Virus record (IMG/VR): IMGVR_UViG_3300008050_000102 | Coordinates: 1-42,314 of that record | Source of the DNA: a virus | Length of the DNA stretch: 42,314 nt | Reading direction: 5' to 3' (one strand) | Part shown: positions 1 through 9,389 of the stretch, piece by piece | How the letters are laid out: each line of letters starts with the position of its first letter | Position numbering within the stretch: the stretch's first letter is position 1 | Program-made: the position numbers and the translations under genes | The notes under the pieces: model-generated | Databases searched by the model: none | Seen by the model: only the letters and a program-made list of their open reading frames with translations | Told to the model about the DNA's origin: nothing

Positions 1-1258
1 CGTGAGCAAGATTTCTAATAAGTTCTCCTGGAGTTAAATCTTCTAAATAATTTATTGTTGCGCCCTCATAAACATCTTCCCAAAAAACACTATTCGCTCT
101 TTTGTAAAGACCTTTTACAGGTCCTGTAACGCTAGCTTTTTCTTGGAGTTGCTTTTGAGTCATAGCTACAGCCCTCTTTAAAACGCCATCTGCTTCTGGG
201 TGAGTCATCAGCTCATACAGTTTTTTAAATGCTGTTTGAGAATCATCATACATAGTCCACGTTGCATGATTAGGATCAACAGGATCGTCATAACTAGCAT
301 ATCCAAACCTCTTTACAGATTTAGAACCATTTCTATTTATTAGTTTTTGTTCTAGCGCCTGCTGAGTAGAGAGATACATTTGCTGGCCTTCATCCCAATA
401 AGTCATGTTTGTGTCTTCTCCGAAGCTCCGCTTTGTAGCTTTAAGTAAATGTTCCGTATAGCCCTCCTGCTTCATCATCTGCTGCTGATAGAGGATATTT
501 CTAGCGACCTGAGTTTCAAATTGCTCCTTAGTAACAAGGCCTTTCTTTAAATCTGTTGCATGAAGGTCTACGCTTGCGTTAACATGAGACCTAAACCGAG
601 AAGTAAGCTCCATTTCCTCCAGTGCTATGCTTGTATCAGTGGTAGCGTCTGATAATTTAATTGTCGAGCCGCCTATTGAGTTCTTTGCACGAGCAAGGTT
701 TGTTATTTCCGTAAGAGCTAAAGGTAGTATTTCAAACAAATTAAGTGCAACTTTACCAGCTCCACTCCAGGAAGGATCCTGTACAAACTCTTTAATATTC
801 GGCGCGACATTTGTCAAGCCATTCATTGCCATTTCACTTATGAGAGCGTTTTCTAGAGTTAGTGCAGGCACTCCTGCGATAGGCGTTTTAAACACTGTAC
901 TTGCCCATGGAGCAAGAGCAGAGTAGCCGAATTCACCTATTGCTTGAGCTCCTTTAAGAGCGAGGGCTCCTGGAGCCAAACCTAGAGCAATAGCTAAATC
1001 TATGGGAGGTCCTGATGATATAGCTCCACTTGCTGGTAAATCCTCATACATACGAGCTAACTCCTCGTCTGAGAGGCCTTTAATTTCATTAGGATTATCT
1101 AATCCAAAATCATTTAACCTAGCTAGCAACTCCTCTGTGTTCTTAGGTTCAGTAGGAATTCCCCCACCATTATCATATTCACGGGACAAGCCACCATTTT
1201 TAAGCTTAGCTAATCTATTTCCTTTCTTTTTCTTTTTAGAAACTTTCATCACTATCAT
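1..1258 (-). CDS. Probable internal virion (cargo/ejection) protein, 3' end beyond left edge
   Basis: An open minus-strand frame enters from the left edge, and 419 codons are visible with no stop before base 1. I start it at the ATG at 1258, which lies 8 bases after the stop of the upstream gene; a second in-frame ATG at 1249 is equally possible. The N-terminus is very basic (five consecutive lysines) and is followed by the short motif LAKLKNGG. A related K-L-x-x-GG pattern occurs in the 357-aa protein at 9389-10462. Residues about 70-150 are rich in Ala, Gly, Leu and Pro and mildly hydrophobic. The rest is mixed helical sequence with many charged residues. I do not recognise a named domain. 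It lies in the same transcription unit as other large virion proteins and just downstream of the lysis-like genes, so an internal or injected virion role is an inference from position only. Confidence 0.6.
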   Translation of the reverse strand, partial: MIVMKVSKKKKKGNRLAKLKNGGLSREYDNGGGIPTEPKNTEELLARLNDFGLDNPNEIKGLSDEELARMYEDLPASGAISSGPPIDLAIALGLAPGALALKGAQAIGEFGYSALAPWASTVFKTPIAGVPALTLENALISEMAMNGLTNVAPNIKEFVQDPSWSGAGKVALNLFEILPLALTEITNLARAKNSIGGSTIKLSDATTDTSIALEEMELTSRFRSHVNASVDLHATDLKKGLVTKEQFETQVARNILYQQQMMKQEGYTEHLLKATKRSFGEDTNMTYWDEGQQMYLSTQQALEQKLINRNGSKSVKRFGYASYDDPVDPNHATWTMYDDSQTAFKKLYELMTHPEADGVLKRAVAMTQKQLQEKASVTGPVKGLYKRANSVFWEDVYEGATINYLEDLTPGELIRNLAH

Positions 1259-1266
1259 ATATTAGA

Positions 1267-1602
1267 TTAGCTCATAAGAATTTTAATAATAGCCCCTACA
1301 AAACCCACAAATAAGACCCCGATCCCCCACTCTATAACTTTCTTCCAGCGTAGCACCCCTTGAAATTGTTCAATTAACTCATCCCTTTCTGGTGCACAAG
1401 TCTCGCGGAACTCCGTGTTCTTATTCGTAGCCACTATAAGTCCTGTTTGGGGATCCATGATAAGATCGTATAATCTATCTTGCTTGTCGCACATCTCTCC
1501 AAGCTTAATCTCCATGCGTTTCATCTCCCCATTAGGTCTCGACTTCTTAAGCTCTTTAATATCCTTAGCTATTTTTGCTAATGTGTCTTTTTGTACGGCC
1601 AT
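1267..1602 (-). CDS. Coiled-coil protein with C-terminal membrane anchor, possible lysis accessory
   Basis: The product is 111 aa. Residues 1-45 are a charged, lysine- and glutamate-rich helix likely to form a coiled coil. Residues about 89-110 are a single hydrophobic segment (starting VIEWGIGVLF) followed directly by the stop, so the protein would be tail-anchored with its body in the cytoplasm. This layout resembles small XhlA- or spanin-adjacent phage membrane proteins, but no family signature is clear. The start codon shares its A with the stop of the preceding 43-aa gene (TAATG), so translation is probably coupled. Its place right after a holin-like gene suggests a role in lysis timing. 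The alternative is an unrelated membrane-associated virion accessory protein. Confidence 0.7.
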   Translation of the reverse strand: MAVQKDTLAKIAKDIKELKKSRPNGEMKRMEIKLGEMCDKQDRLYDLIMDPQTGLIVATNKNTEFRETCAPERDELIEQFQGVLRWKKVIEWGIGVLFVGFVGAIIKILMS

Positions 1603-1733
1603 TATTTCTCTTTTGCGTGTGAAAACAGCGTTTCTACCACTGACTCCGATAACGTTAATTTTTCTCTAAGATCCTTGTTTTCGTTCTCAAGAATCTCGTT
1701 TAACCTTTTCAAATATTCTACCTCTCTAGTCAT
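1602..1733 (-). CDS. 43-aa coiled-coil protein between the holin-like gene and the membrane-anchored gene
   Basis: This small ORF reads MTREVEYLKRLNEI and continues as one charged heptad-like helix (leucines, glutamates, lysines) to a TAA stop at 1604-1602. It fills the gap of about 140 bases between its neighbours. It starts 8 bases after the stop of the holin-like gene and ends in a TAATG overlap with the next start, the same tight packing as the rest of the operon. That packing is the main reason to call it real. It has no membrane segment and no recognisable family. It might be a partner of one of the flanking membrane proteins, but that is speculation. Confidence 0.55.
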   Translation of the reverse strand: MTREVEYLKRLNEILENENKDLREKLTLSESVVETLFSHAKEK

Positions 1734-1741
1734 TATATGGG

Positions 1742-2179
1742 TTATCGTTTTACTTTTTCTATAGTTCTCCCCGCGAAGTATGCACCGAAGGCGGTCATCA
1801 TTAATATCTGTAGCAAATCTACATATGAATCCTTTACAGTAAAGGGCCAGCCATCGATAGAATCTGCAACCATAGTCACCATAAACATGAACATCAAGGC
1901 AATAAGTGTCAGTGGTCGTATCAGCTTTGCGAGCTTTACATCACCCCCCATATCTGCTTTCCAGCGTTCTGTAACGTTCTCCTGGAAGCGAACCTCAGCA
2001 TCTATCATACGTTGAGCTTCTTCAGAGTCAACGCTGTCGTCTTTGTCTATTAAGTTCTTTACAACACCTAAAGCCCCACTGTCTGGGAGAAGGTCTCCTA
2101 CAACGCTGAGTACACTTGGTGCTTTTTCAGACAACCAAGATCCGAGTTTAGTGTCTTTTATTTTTTTCTTTTTATCCAT
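1742..2179 (-). CDS. Holin-like protein, 3TM gene-transfer-release holin type
   Basis: The 145-aa product has a basic N-terminus (MDKKKKIKDTK), a weakly hydrophobic segment at about residues 22-44, a conserved-looking middle with the pattern ENVTERWKADM, then strong membrane segments at about 83-108 (RPLTLIALMFMFMV) and 121-141. This order, especially the E-x-x-x-RW-x-x-D stretch just before an RPL-headed membrane helix, matches what I know of the 3TM holin family (GTA holin type), whose members form membrane lesions that let endolysin out. Its start overlaps the stop of the 1736-aa gene as TAATG. No endolysin is identifiable in the window. The family call is from pattern memory and has not been confirmed by a search. 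Confidence 0.72.
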   Translation of the reverse strand: MDKKKKIKDTKLGSWLSEKAPSVLSVVGDLLPDSGALGVVKNLIDKDDSVDSEEAQRMIDAEVRFQENVTERWKADMGGDVKLAKLIRPLTLIALMFMFMVTMVADSIDGWPFTVKDSYVDLLQILMMTAFGAYFAGRTIEKVKR

Positions 2180-5100
2180 TATTCTTCAGGTTTAGGGAAA
2201 AGTTTATAATATTCTTTCATAACTTCCATCATTATCTTAATTTCCCCTTCTTTTATGTTCTTAATCTTACTTTCAAGGCTATTCCATGCGTCAATATCAG
2301 CTTTAGATGATCCGACCCAGGCGTTTATATCTCTTTGTTTAGTTACTAAAAGCTTTCTAGTTTCATTAAGCTTTGAGAGAGGTTCAGACACAGAGCTGAA
2401 AACTTCCTTCATTGCTAAAGCTCCGTTGTATCTCTTTTGATCCTCTTCATTAAGATCATCTCTTGAAGGCATAGCCTCGTCCTTCATTCTTTTTAGCTCC
2501 TGTGGGTCACTAAATTCAGCTATATATGCGCTAACTACTTCTTGTGCGTCATAATATTTCCCGTAAGTAGCGTATGGGAAATCCTTCCCGTACCATCTTC
2601 TTACTACAGGCCACTTCTCAAAAGCAAACCCATCATCAGGAGCCCCTCCTTGGACTGCAGGGGTTAGGCCTTGATTTTCATCAGGGTTTATAGGTGGGCT
2701 AGTTGGATAAGCATTCAACGATTTTGTTCTTATATCAAAAGCAGCATCGGTTCCTCGGTCTAGGAATGTTGTGATTCCTCCACCATAAGAATTTATAATA
2801 TGCTCTACAAGGTCAGGATTAATATCTATATCTCCAGATACATTTTTACTTCCTCCCGTAGATCTATTAATAAGGTCTGTTGCATTTCTTAAGGCTATCC
2901 CAGAAGTGTACCATTGAGAAGATCTAGAAACCCCATCCTTTTCCTCAGGGACTATTTCATTACCAAAAGCATCTACGTTCTGCCAACTTTGTATCATAGG
3001 TTTTAGAGCATCAGGAGTTGCAATATCTTGAGTCAACTTCCCAAGTGCGCTAACAGGGTCTTTAGATTTAGAAGCTTCCTTCTCTGTCCCTGAAAAATAC
3101 ACAGGAGAGAAATTAGTGATTACCGATTTAGCAGCAAAAAGAGCTCCTTCTTCTGCTGACCTTTGCCCATCCATAACTTCCGCACCAGAAAGGCCCATAG
3201 TATAAGCTGACCCAAATCCATAAACTAAAGGAATTAAAACCCTTTCTCCTGTTTTGCTGCCAGGAATCATAAAAATCATGTTTCTTTCCTTTACCGAGTC
3301 TGGTATTTTATCGTAAAAACTTACTCCGTCTTTATCTACTTCAGACACGCTCATATTAAACTCAGTAACTAACCCTCCAAACAGAGCTATTCCTCCTAGC
3401 ATCTTTTGGGCTGTTGTAAGTCTTTGAAAAACATTACGTGAGTTTCCTTCTGCGTCTACTTTTGGCTTTGTTTGAACGGCAGTTTTTACCGTTTTATCTA
3501 TACCCTGAACACCCGCATTAAAAAAGTATTTCAATCCGCTAATAGTAGCAGTTTGCGATCCATTTCTATTGAAGTCTATAGTAGCATTCTTAGACATAGC
3601 CGCAGCATAGGCTGGTTCAATACCTTGTGAACGAGCGGCTTTATATACTTGGAATCTATACGTAGACTCGAATACGTTATTAAAGGACTCGATTAACCCA
3701 AAAGAATTATCAAACAACCATCGCCCTCCTTTTTGAGCCTTAGAACCTGGAGAGACCTCACGACGAAGGGAGGCTTGGATGTCTAAGAGAGGTTGTTGCA
3801 TAGCCCAACCAGTTGGACCCCCGTGGGCCTTCCATTCTTGATATAAAGCGTTTATATGAGTGTCAGCTCCTGCTCCAGACATTTGGAATTCATTAGCCGT
3901 TATTGTTCTTATAGTTGACGCCCATTCCGCAGATCCTGGCATTGACATTTCTTTTAAAAGCTGCCCTTGTTTTACGGGCTGCCCATTACCGTTCCTCATA
4001 CCATATCCAAACGCAGCTTCGGCGGCGTTAAGAGCATTTAGCACGGAAGCTGGAGCGTCTCTAGGAGCGTTAGCAGCCCAAAAAGTAGGATTATAACTTG
4101 TGAACATTGACGGAAGCCTTCTCATAAACCTCAAGGTAGGCTCTATAGCTCTAATAAAAGTTTCAGACTTAGGAGCAGGCATAGTTTTTAACGACTTTGC
4201 GTATTCTGGATTTGCGAAATTGATGTATTTTTTTTGACCATTAACATAAGTTGTTACTGTACCTGGATCTAAAGAGTTTCCTGTTTCTGAGATAGAATAA
4301 ACATCTGGGTTAGGGTTCTTTAAAAACAGCTCATGTAGCGAGTTTAAAGCAAGATTTCTTTGACCTGCAATATGAACATTAGTGTTGTCGAATAATACTC
4401 TGGAGAATATGTTTGAGGCTTCATCGCTTCTACCTTCAGCCCTTTTCATATAACTACCTTCTAAGCTTAGATCCCTCGGTATACCAGGGAAAAGGTTCCT
4501 TTTTGATGCGGTTATACCCCCAGCAACGTCGTCAACTGATTGTCCGTGAAGAGGAACATAATCGGTAAATTGATTAGACCAAATAGAAAAAGTCTCACTA
4601 TCTATCAATCCATACTCTACTAGCGCAGCTCTGGTTTCGTCCTGTATAGATCTTACTCCACCCACGATTTTATCCAAAGAAGCCTTTACTTCAGGGGATA
4701 AACTTTCTAAAAAAGCTTGAGCTTTTTCTGTGCTAAGTCCACTACCGTTACCTTCTTCTATATATTCTCTTAGCTTTACCATCTCTGCAATCTCTTTATT
4801 AGTTGGCTGAGATTTAGCTTCCAATTTATTAAGCTTTTTAATATCAAGTTTTAAAACATGAGCGTTTCTTTCTGGTGCGTGTAGAGAATATAAGTATCTG
4901 TCTAACAAACCTAAAGCGTCCCTTGAATAACCTTTAGGTAAAGCATCAAGGACCTCTGTGGTGAGGGTCTTTTGTAAAGAAGTTAGCTGGTCAACAACAC
5001 CTCCTGGAGCGGCTCTTTTATCACTAGACTCTTGAATCCTAAACTTAGTTTTAGAATCCAGTAGCTTGAGCGCAATTTCAGCGTCTTGAGATAAAGGAAC

Positions 5101-7389
5101 TCTTAATCCTTGCTCACCCCCTTTTCTCGCCTTCATAATACTCCCCTGTAAAGCAACTAAATTTTCATGACGTGATACCCATTCTGTGTACCACCACGAA
5201 GACATCGCAGGGTCAAAAGAGAGAGGTACAGGGTTGTCTATAGTAGGGTCGTCTATAGGCCTATAAACGTCTCCATCAAGCACTTCTTTAGGTATTATAG
5301 GAGAGCTATCAACTTCATATACTGATTCAATATTACGTCTAGTTTGTATTATTTCGGCCATTTCAGCATCTAAAGCTTTAGCAACAGGAGAAGTAGGGTC
5401 GTCTAAGGCTGTTCTTTCTGCAAACTTCTTGTTGAATTCTTGATGAAGATTAACAATGTCGCTATAATCCTCAGGGTTCATATTAGTATAAAACTCCTCA
5501 TCTGCTAGATTGCTTGCACCTACTTTGTTTTCAATATCAACAAGCCTCCGCTCAGCACTAAAAGCTTCTTGTGTATTTGGCTTCTCTCTTAAAACTCTTA
5601 AAAGCTCAGTTCTTTCTTGTTGAATCTTTATGTTCCCTCCATTTCTACCAACTCTATCTCTTGTTAAAGCTGTGGTATTAGTGTTTGAAATTCTATTTAT
5701 TCCAGATCCTATAATAGCTCCTGCAGGACCAATACTAACTCCCGCCGATATAGAGACATCTAATCCTATTTGCCTTACGTCAGCCCAGGAATATTCCTGA
5801 CCCGTTCTCTCCATTATACTAACATAGTTAGACATCGCGGCCATACCTCCAGTTACCCCAGTAACAGGCACAGAATACCCTGCGTTAGCCATATGATACT
5901 TCCACCAATCAGAAGCTGCGGCTCCTGGAGCACCACCTTTAACGCCTCTTAAAGCTCTTAAAAAGAATAGAGAGCTAGCTCCTGTAGCGACCATATCAGC
6001 ACCGAAAACTGAGGATAAATGGCCTTGTCTAGCAGACTCATTGAAGCCTTCTGTATACTCTGACATCAGCTCAGGATTACCTCCTGTAGCAAGCATCATT
6101 TCGCTATGACTAATAGTATCCCCGTTCTTAGTATATGTCTTAAACATATCATGACCTCTAGTTCGTGCGGCCTCTTGTATAGTGGAAAGAGTCGCTCCTT
6201 CAACAGAAATTAATCCTGTTGTTGCCCAAAACCCTAACCCTAGTCCTCCTGTAGCTGTGGCTGCAGGGATCATAACTGACATAGTAGGAGCAGCTTCAGC
6301 GGCAAATCCTGCTATTTGTTTTATACCGTTTATAAAGTCGTTATTAGAAAAAGACTCGCCTACTCCACTTTGAAATTGTAAAGTTTCTTCTCTTATTTTT
6401 TCTGCTTTTTCTCTTCTCTCTGAAACATTTTTAGCGCTTCCTCCAAAAAAATTATATACAGAGTTAATAAGATCTATACCTGCTGCTTCAAATTTGTCAG
6501 CTAAATAACCTGAGAACCGTGGTGCAACTCCAACTACATCACCGCTTTTCCAAGTTTCAAACCCGTCAAATTGTAAAAAGGGTGTATTCCCAACTGTCCC
6601 ATCTCCCGACAAATCAATCATGCTTCTGTAATTCTCCAGCATGTACTGCTCCATATACTCTAAAGCCTTTTCATCCCCCTTTATATTGTCAGGCATGTTA
6701 TTTCTTAAGGCATTAGCGGTAGAGTCAAGCAATGCTTGATTAAGAAACTTCTTAGCTGCTTTAGTTCTATCTTGCTCTATATCCTCAGGAGATCTTTGTA
6801 TTGGAGGAAGGCTTACACCTCCTACACCGCCCTGAGATCCATAAGCATAGCTGTCTATCGTAGTTGCTACACCGCCTAAATGATCTTCTATGAACTGCTC
6901 GTTTTGAATAAGCTCAGCAGCTAAAGCGTCTACACCTTTAGGAACAGAAGTAAACCAGCTTTCATTATTTGATAGAAAGCTTTGGTATACCTCAGCTATG
7001 TTAGGGAGGTTATATTGCTGAACAGTGTTCGCTAGTTCAAGAAACCCTGCTTTTTGATATCCATCATAATACTCTGGAGTAATATGTAAGGACTCTCTAT
7101 CTTCGGGAGAAGTTATATCCCATGTAGTGTTTGCTACAAGAGAAGCATCAGCTACAGGTCCAACCGAAGAAGTATCTGCTTGTCCGAGAAAAGGACTGAT
7201 ATTCGAAACAGAGGCCATATTCCCCGCCTCCGAACCTGAGGCCGAAGAGGATCCTTCGGTTTCGTCTTTTTTTTTTAAGTACTCTGTTGCGTCAATACCT
7301 TGAAAACGCAATCTAGATAAGATAGCGTCATCTGATACATTTTTAGCTCTTTCAGCAGCAATTAAAGCTTCTATTTCTTCTGGTTCCAT
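2179..7389 (-). CDS. Giant internal virion protein with LPD38-like region (large polyvalent protein)
   Basis: The product is 1736 aa. Residues 1-45 look like a small helical domain, followed by a Ser/Gly-rich linker and a long region of Gly/Ala-rich patches. Residues about 370-400 and 545-560 are hydrophobic enough to contact membrane. From about residue 840 to 960 is helical sequence including LIDSETFSIWSNQFTDYVPL. From about 1085 to 1320 the pattern is NPTFWAANAPRDAPASV, then an E-S-T-YRFQVYKAA stretch, then TIDFNRNGSQ and KYFFNAGVQG. I recognise this combination as LPD38-like (large polyvalent protein-associated domain), found in giant phage proteins that enter the cell with DNA. The C-terminal 300 residues are charged. 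It is likely packaged and ejected. No nuclease or polymerase motif is visible. The function is inferred. Confidence 0.7.
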   Translation of the reverse strand: MEPEEIEALIAAERAKNVSDDAILSRLRFQGIDATEYLKKKDETEGSSSASGSEAGNMASVSNISPFLGQADTSSVGPVADASLVANTTWDITSPEDRESLHITPEYYDGYQKAGFLELANTVQQYNLPNIAEVYQSFLSNNESWFTSVPKGVDALAAELIQNEQFIEDHLGGVATTIDSYAYGSQGGVGGVSLPPIQRSPEDIEQDRTKAAKKFLNQALLDSTANALRNNMPDNIKGDEKALEYMEQYMLENYRSMIDLSGDGTVGNTPFLQFDGFETWKSGDVVGVAPRFSGYLADKFEAAGIDLINSVYNFFGGSAKNVSERREKAEKIREETLQFQSGVGESFSNNDFINGIKQIAGFAAEAAPTMSVMIPAATATGGLGLGFWATTGLISVEGATLSTIQEAARTRGHDMFKTYTKNGDTISHSEMMLATGGNPELMSEYTEGFNESARQGHLSSVFGADMVATGASSLFFLRALRGVKGGAPGAAASDWWKYHMANAGYSVPVTGVTGGMAAMSNYVSIMERTGQEYSWADVRQIGLDVSISAGVSIGPAGAIIGSGINRISNTNTTALTRDRVGRNGGNIKIQQERTELLRVLREKPNTQEAFSAERRLVDIENKVGASNLADEEFYTNMNPEDYSDIVNLHQEFNKKFAERTALDDPTSPVAKALDAEMAEIIQTRRNIESVYEVDSSPIIPKEVLDGDVYRPIDDPTIDNPVPLSFDPAMSSWWYTEWVSRHENLVALQGSIMKARKGGEQGLRVPLSQDAEIALKLLDSKTKFRIQESSDKRAAPGGVVDQLTSLQKTLTTEVLDALPKGYSRDALGLLDRYLYSLHAPERNAHVLKLDIKKLNKLEAKSQPTNKEIAEMVKLREYIEEGNGSGLSTEKAQAFLESLSPEVKASLDKIVGGVRSIQDETRAALVEYGLIDSETFSIWSNQFTDYVPLHGQSVDDVAGGITASKRNLFPGIPRDLSLEGSYMKRAEGRSDEASNIFSRVLFDNTNVHIAGQRNLALNSLHELFLKNPNPDVYSISETGNSLDPGTVTTYVNGQKKYINFANPEYAKSLKTMPAPKSETFIRAIEPTLRFMRRLPSMFTSYNPTFWAANAPRDAPASVLNALNAAEAAFGYGMRNGNGQPVKQGQLLKEMSMPGSAEWASTIRTITANEFQMSGAGADTHINALYQEWKAHGGPTGWAMQQPLLDIQASLRREVSPGSKAQKGGRWLFDNSFGLIESFNNVFESTYRFQVYKAARSQGIEPAYAAAMSKNATIDFNRNGSQTATISGLKYFFNAGVQGIDKTVKTAVQTKPKVDAEGNSRNVFQRLTTAQKMLGGIALFGGLVTEFNMSVSEVDKDGVSFYDKIPDSVKERNMIFMIPGSKTGERVLIPLVYGFGSAYTMGLSGAEVMDGQRSAEEGALFAAKSVITNFSPVYFSGTEKEASKSKDPVSALGKLTQDIATPDALKPMIQSWQNVDAFGNEIVPEEKDGVSRSSQWYTSGIALRNATDLINRSTGGSKNVSGDIDINPDLVEHIINSYGGGITTFLDRGTDAAFDIRTKSLNAYPTSPPINPDENQGLTPAVQGGAPDDGFAFEKWPVVRRWYGKDFPYATYGKYYDAQEVVSAYIAEFSDPQELKRMKDEAMPSRDDLNEEDQKRYNGALAMKEVFSSVSEPLSKLNETRKLLVTKQRDINAWVGSSKADIDAWNSLESKIKNIKEGEIKIMMEVMKEYYKLFPKPEE

Positions 7390-7394
7390 ATAAT

Positions 7395-9389
7395 TTAGTT
7401 ATGCGATTTTGAATAGAAAAGATTAAGAGAGTACCCTAAGTCTGGACTAACTGAATTTGGAAAGACCTTCCCTCTTACACCAAAGTAATCGTCTAGCTTA
7501 GTCCCAAGCTCTATAAGCTTAGCTCTATCGTCTATGAAATCAAGAGTAAAGACAAGATCGGGGGAACCCGTATCATAAGGTGAAGAAAGTAAAGGACTTT
7601 GAGCTTCGACATATCCATTACCAATAATTTCATTAGCTCCATCTGCATCTACACCTATGCTGAATAAAGGGTCTCCTAATGCAAAAGAAAAGTTACCTTC
7701 TACTGGTACGATATCTCTCCCTTCAGAGCTCGTTAAAGCCCCTGTAGTTCCTGTTTTATTTAACTTAACGCTTATTGTGTTATCACTGTTAAAGTAAACG
7801 TTGTCTATAGGCCCATCAACACCAGTTTGAGGTGAAAATTGACTTGAAGTAGCTCCGCTCATGTTTATAGAGAAGTTTCCAAGTACTTTAGGGAGACCTG
7901 TACCGCCAAAGGCTTCTACAAACTGACGTGTAACACCAGCCGTCCTTCTAGGGGGAAGACCTACCATTCTCCAACCAGGGGTCCCAGTGGTTAGTGCATT
8001 ATTTTCAGCCACAAAAAAGATATCGTCAATTGTAGTTTCTGAGGTTAGATTACCGCCACCGAAAGTAGCATAATTCTGTGCCATTAATCTAGCATACCCT
8101 TGAACAAATCTATCTTGATTACCCGCATCAAATATGAGGTTCTCATTTTCAACCATTTCGTTTAAGTCATCCCATCCCCAAACATTATTTGGATTAGCAG
8201 TAGTCATTGAGTTGGCCACGGCTGCTAAAGCGTCTAAGCCTTCTGCTTCGGTAGCATCGGCTGGTATAAGTTTATCGTAATTAGAACCTCTTACTATTTC
8301 GTCAAATAGATTAGAATTTTGCATCAACTTGCGAAATCTATCATCAAGCTCTTCTAGTTGTGTTGAAGTGGCAACTGTATTGCCTTCTTCGTCTCTCTCA
8401 AAAGCTAATTCTGGTTGTAAATATTTAAAAGCGTTAGCTTCTTCTTTACTTAAATAGTCAGGGTTTTCCTTAAAGTATTCTTTGTACATTGCGTACCTAG
8501 CTGACTGTCCGTCTCTACTAGGAGATTCTAAAAGAGAAGTAGTTCTTGTTTCTGCAAAAATCTTATCCCACCCTAATCCAACTCTATCCCCTTTAACTAA
8601 AGGCTGTACATATTGTTTCCCTATATCCATTAAAGACATAGGTGACATTTCGGTAGCAAATTTATTTATATCATAAAGAGCGCTACTGTTATCGCCGTAT
8701 ATAGGTAATTCTGTTAAAGAAGTAGAGCCGCTTACGCCTTCCATTCCTGTAGGAGTGAAAACTTTCAGAACTGGTCTACCAGTAGTATAATCTATACCTC
8801 CATATTGCTGATAACCTCCGTCTGCATAAGATGAGTCTAACATCGAGCTTTTAGGAATACCCATAAAGCCATAATCAGCATACTCATCTAGAAACTCTAA
8901 GCCTTCAGCTGTAGGGTGAACTGTCATATCTACTGGTAACCCCTTAGAAAAAGCATCTAATTTTGCTGGGTTCTCTAAAAGATTTGTTAATTCGTTTCTT
9001 GCATTTGAAGCGGCAGGCTTCCCGTCTCTATTGTACTGTAAGCTATACAAGCTAGCATAAAAATCTTTAGCCTCCTGCGCCATACTCATTCCTCTTTGTA
9101 CGCTATTTATAGGTTTTCCATCACGATCTACCAAGTTCTCTATTTGAGAATCAAAATCCGCCATATACTCGTACCAGAAAGGTCTAAGGGAGGGAGCAAG
9201 TTTCTCTCCCGTTAAACCAAAAACATCACTTGTTTTAAGTTGTATCTTAGCTCTTTGAGCGTCTAAAGCCTTTAATTGAGAGGCCATAGACTTTTGCTTT
9301 TGACTCTGAACAGCTAACGCTACCTCTGTGAGCTTCCCAAAGCCTTCTAATTGTAGCCCTGGGCCAGCGTATATCGGATTCTCTGCCAT
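7395..9389 (-). CDS. Putative internal or tail virion protein of unknown fold, 664 aa
   Basis: No family is recognised. The first 130 residues are helical and charged (QSQKQKSMASQLKALDAQRAKI), the middle is acidic and mixed, and residues about 460-600 are glycine-, serine- and threonine-rich with short hydrophobic strands, as in beta-rich virion proteins. There is no signal peptide or membrane helix. The gene starts in a TAATG overlap with the stop of the 357-aa gene and ends 5 bases before the giant LPD38-type gene, so the three are almost certainly co-translated as one virion set. In podoviruses with short tails, such sets are usually cargo or ejection proteins. A peripheral tail role is also possible. 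Confidence 0.55.
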   Translation of the reverse strand: MAENPIYAGPGLQLEGFGKLTEVALAVQSQKQKSMASQLKALDAQRAKIQLKTSDVFGLTGEKLAPSLRPFWYEYMADFDSQIENLVDRDGKPINSVQRGMSMAQEAKDFYASLYSLQYNRDGKPAASNARNELTNLLENPAKLDAFSKGLPVDMTVHPTAEGLEFLDEYADYGFMGIPKSSMLDSSYADGGYQQYGGIDYTTGRPVLKVFTPTGMEGVSGSTSLTELPIYGDNSSALYDINKFATEMSPMSLMDIGKQYVQPLVKGDRVGLGWDKIFAETRTTSLLESPSRDGQSARYAMYKEYFKENPDYLSKEEANAFKYLQPELAFERDEEGNTVATSTQLEELDDRFRKLMQNSNLFDEIVRGSNYDKLIPADATEAEGLDALAAVANSMTTANPNNVWGWDDLNEMVENENLIFDAGNQDRFVQGYARLMAQNYATFGGGNLTSETTIDDIFFVAENNALTTGTPGWRMVGLPPRRTAGVTRQFVEAFGGTGLPKVLGNFSINMSGATSSQFSPQTGVDGPIDNVYFNSDNTISVKLNKTGTTGALTSSEGRDIVPVEGNFSFALGDPLFSIGVDADGANEIIGNGYVEAQSPLLSSPYDTGSPDLVFTLDFIDDRAKLIELGTKLDDYFGVRGKVFPNSVSPDLGYSLNLFYSKSHN

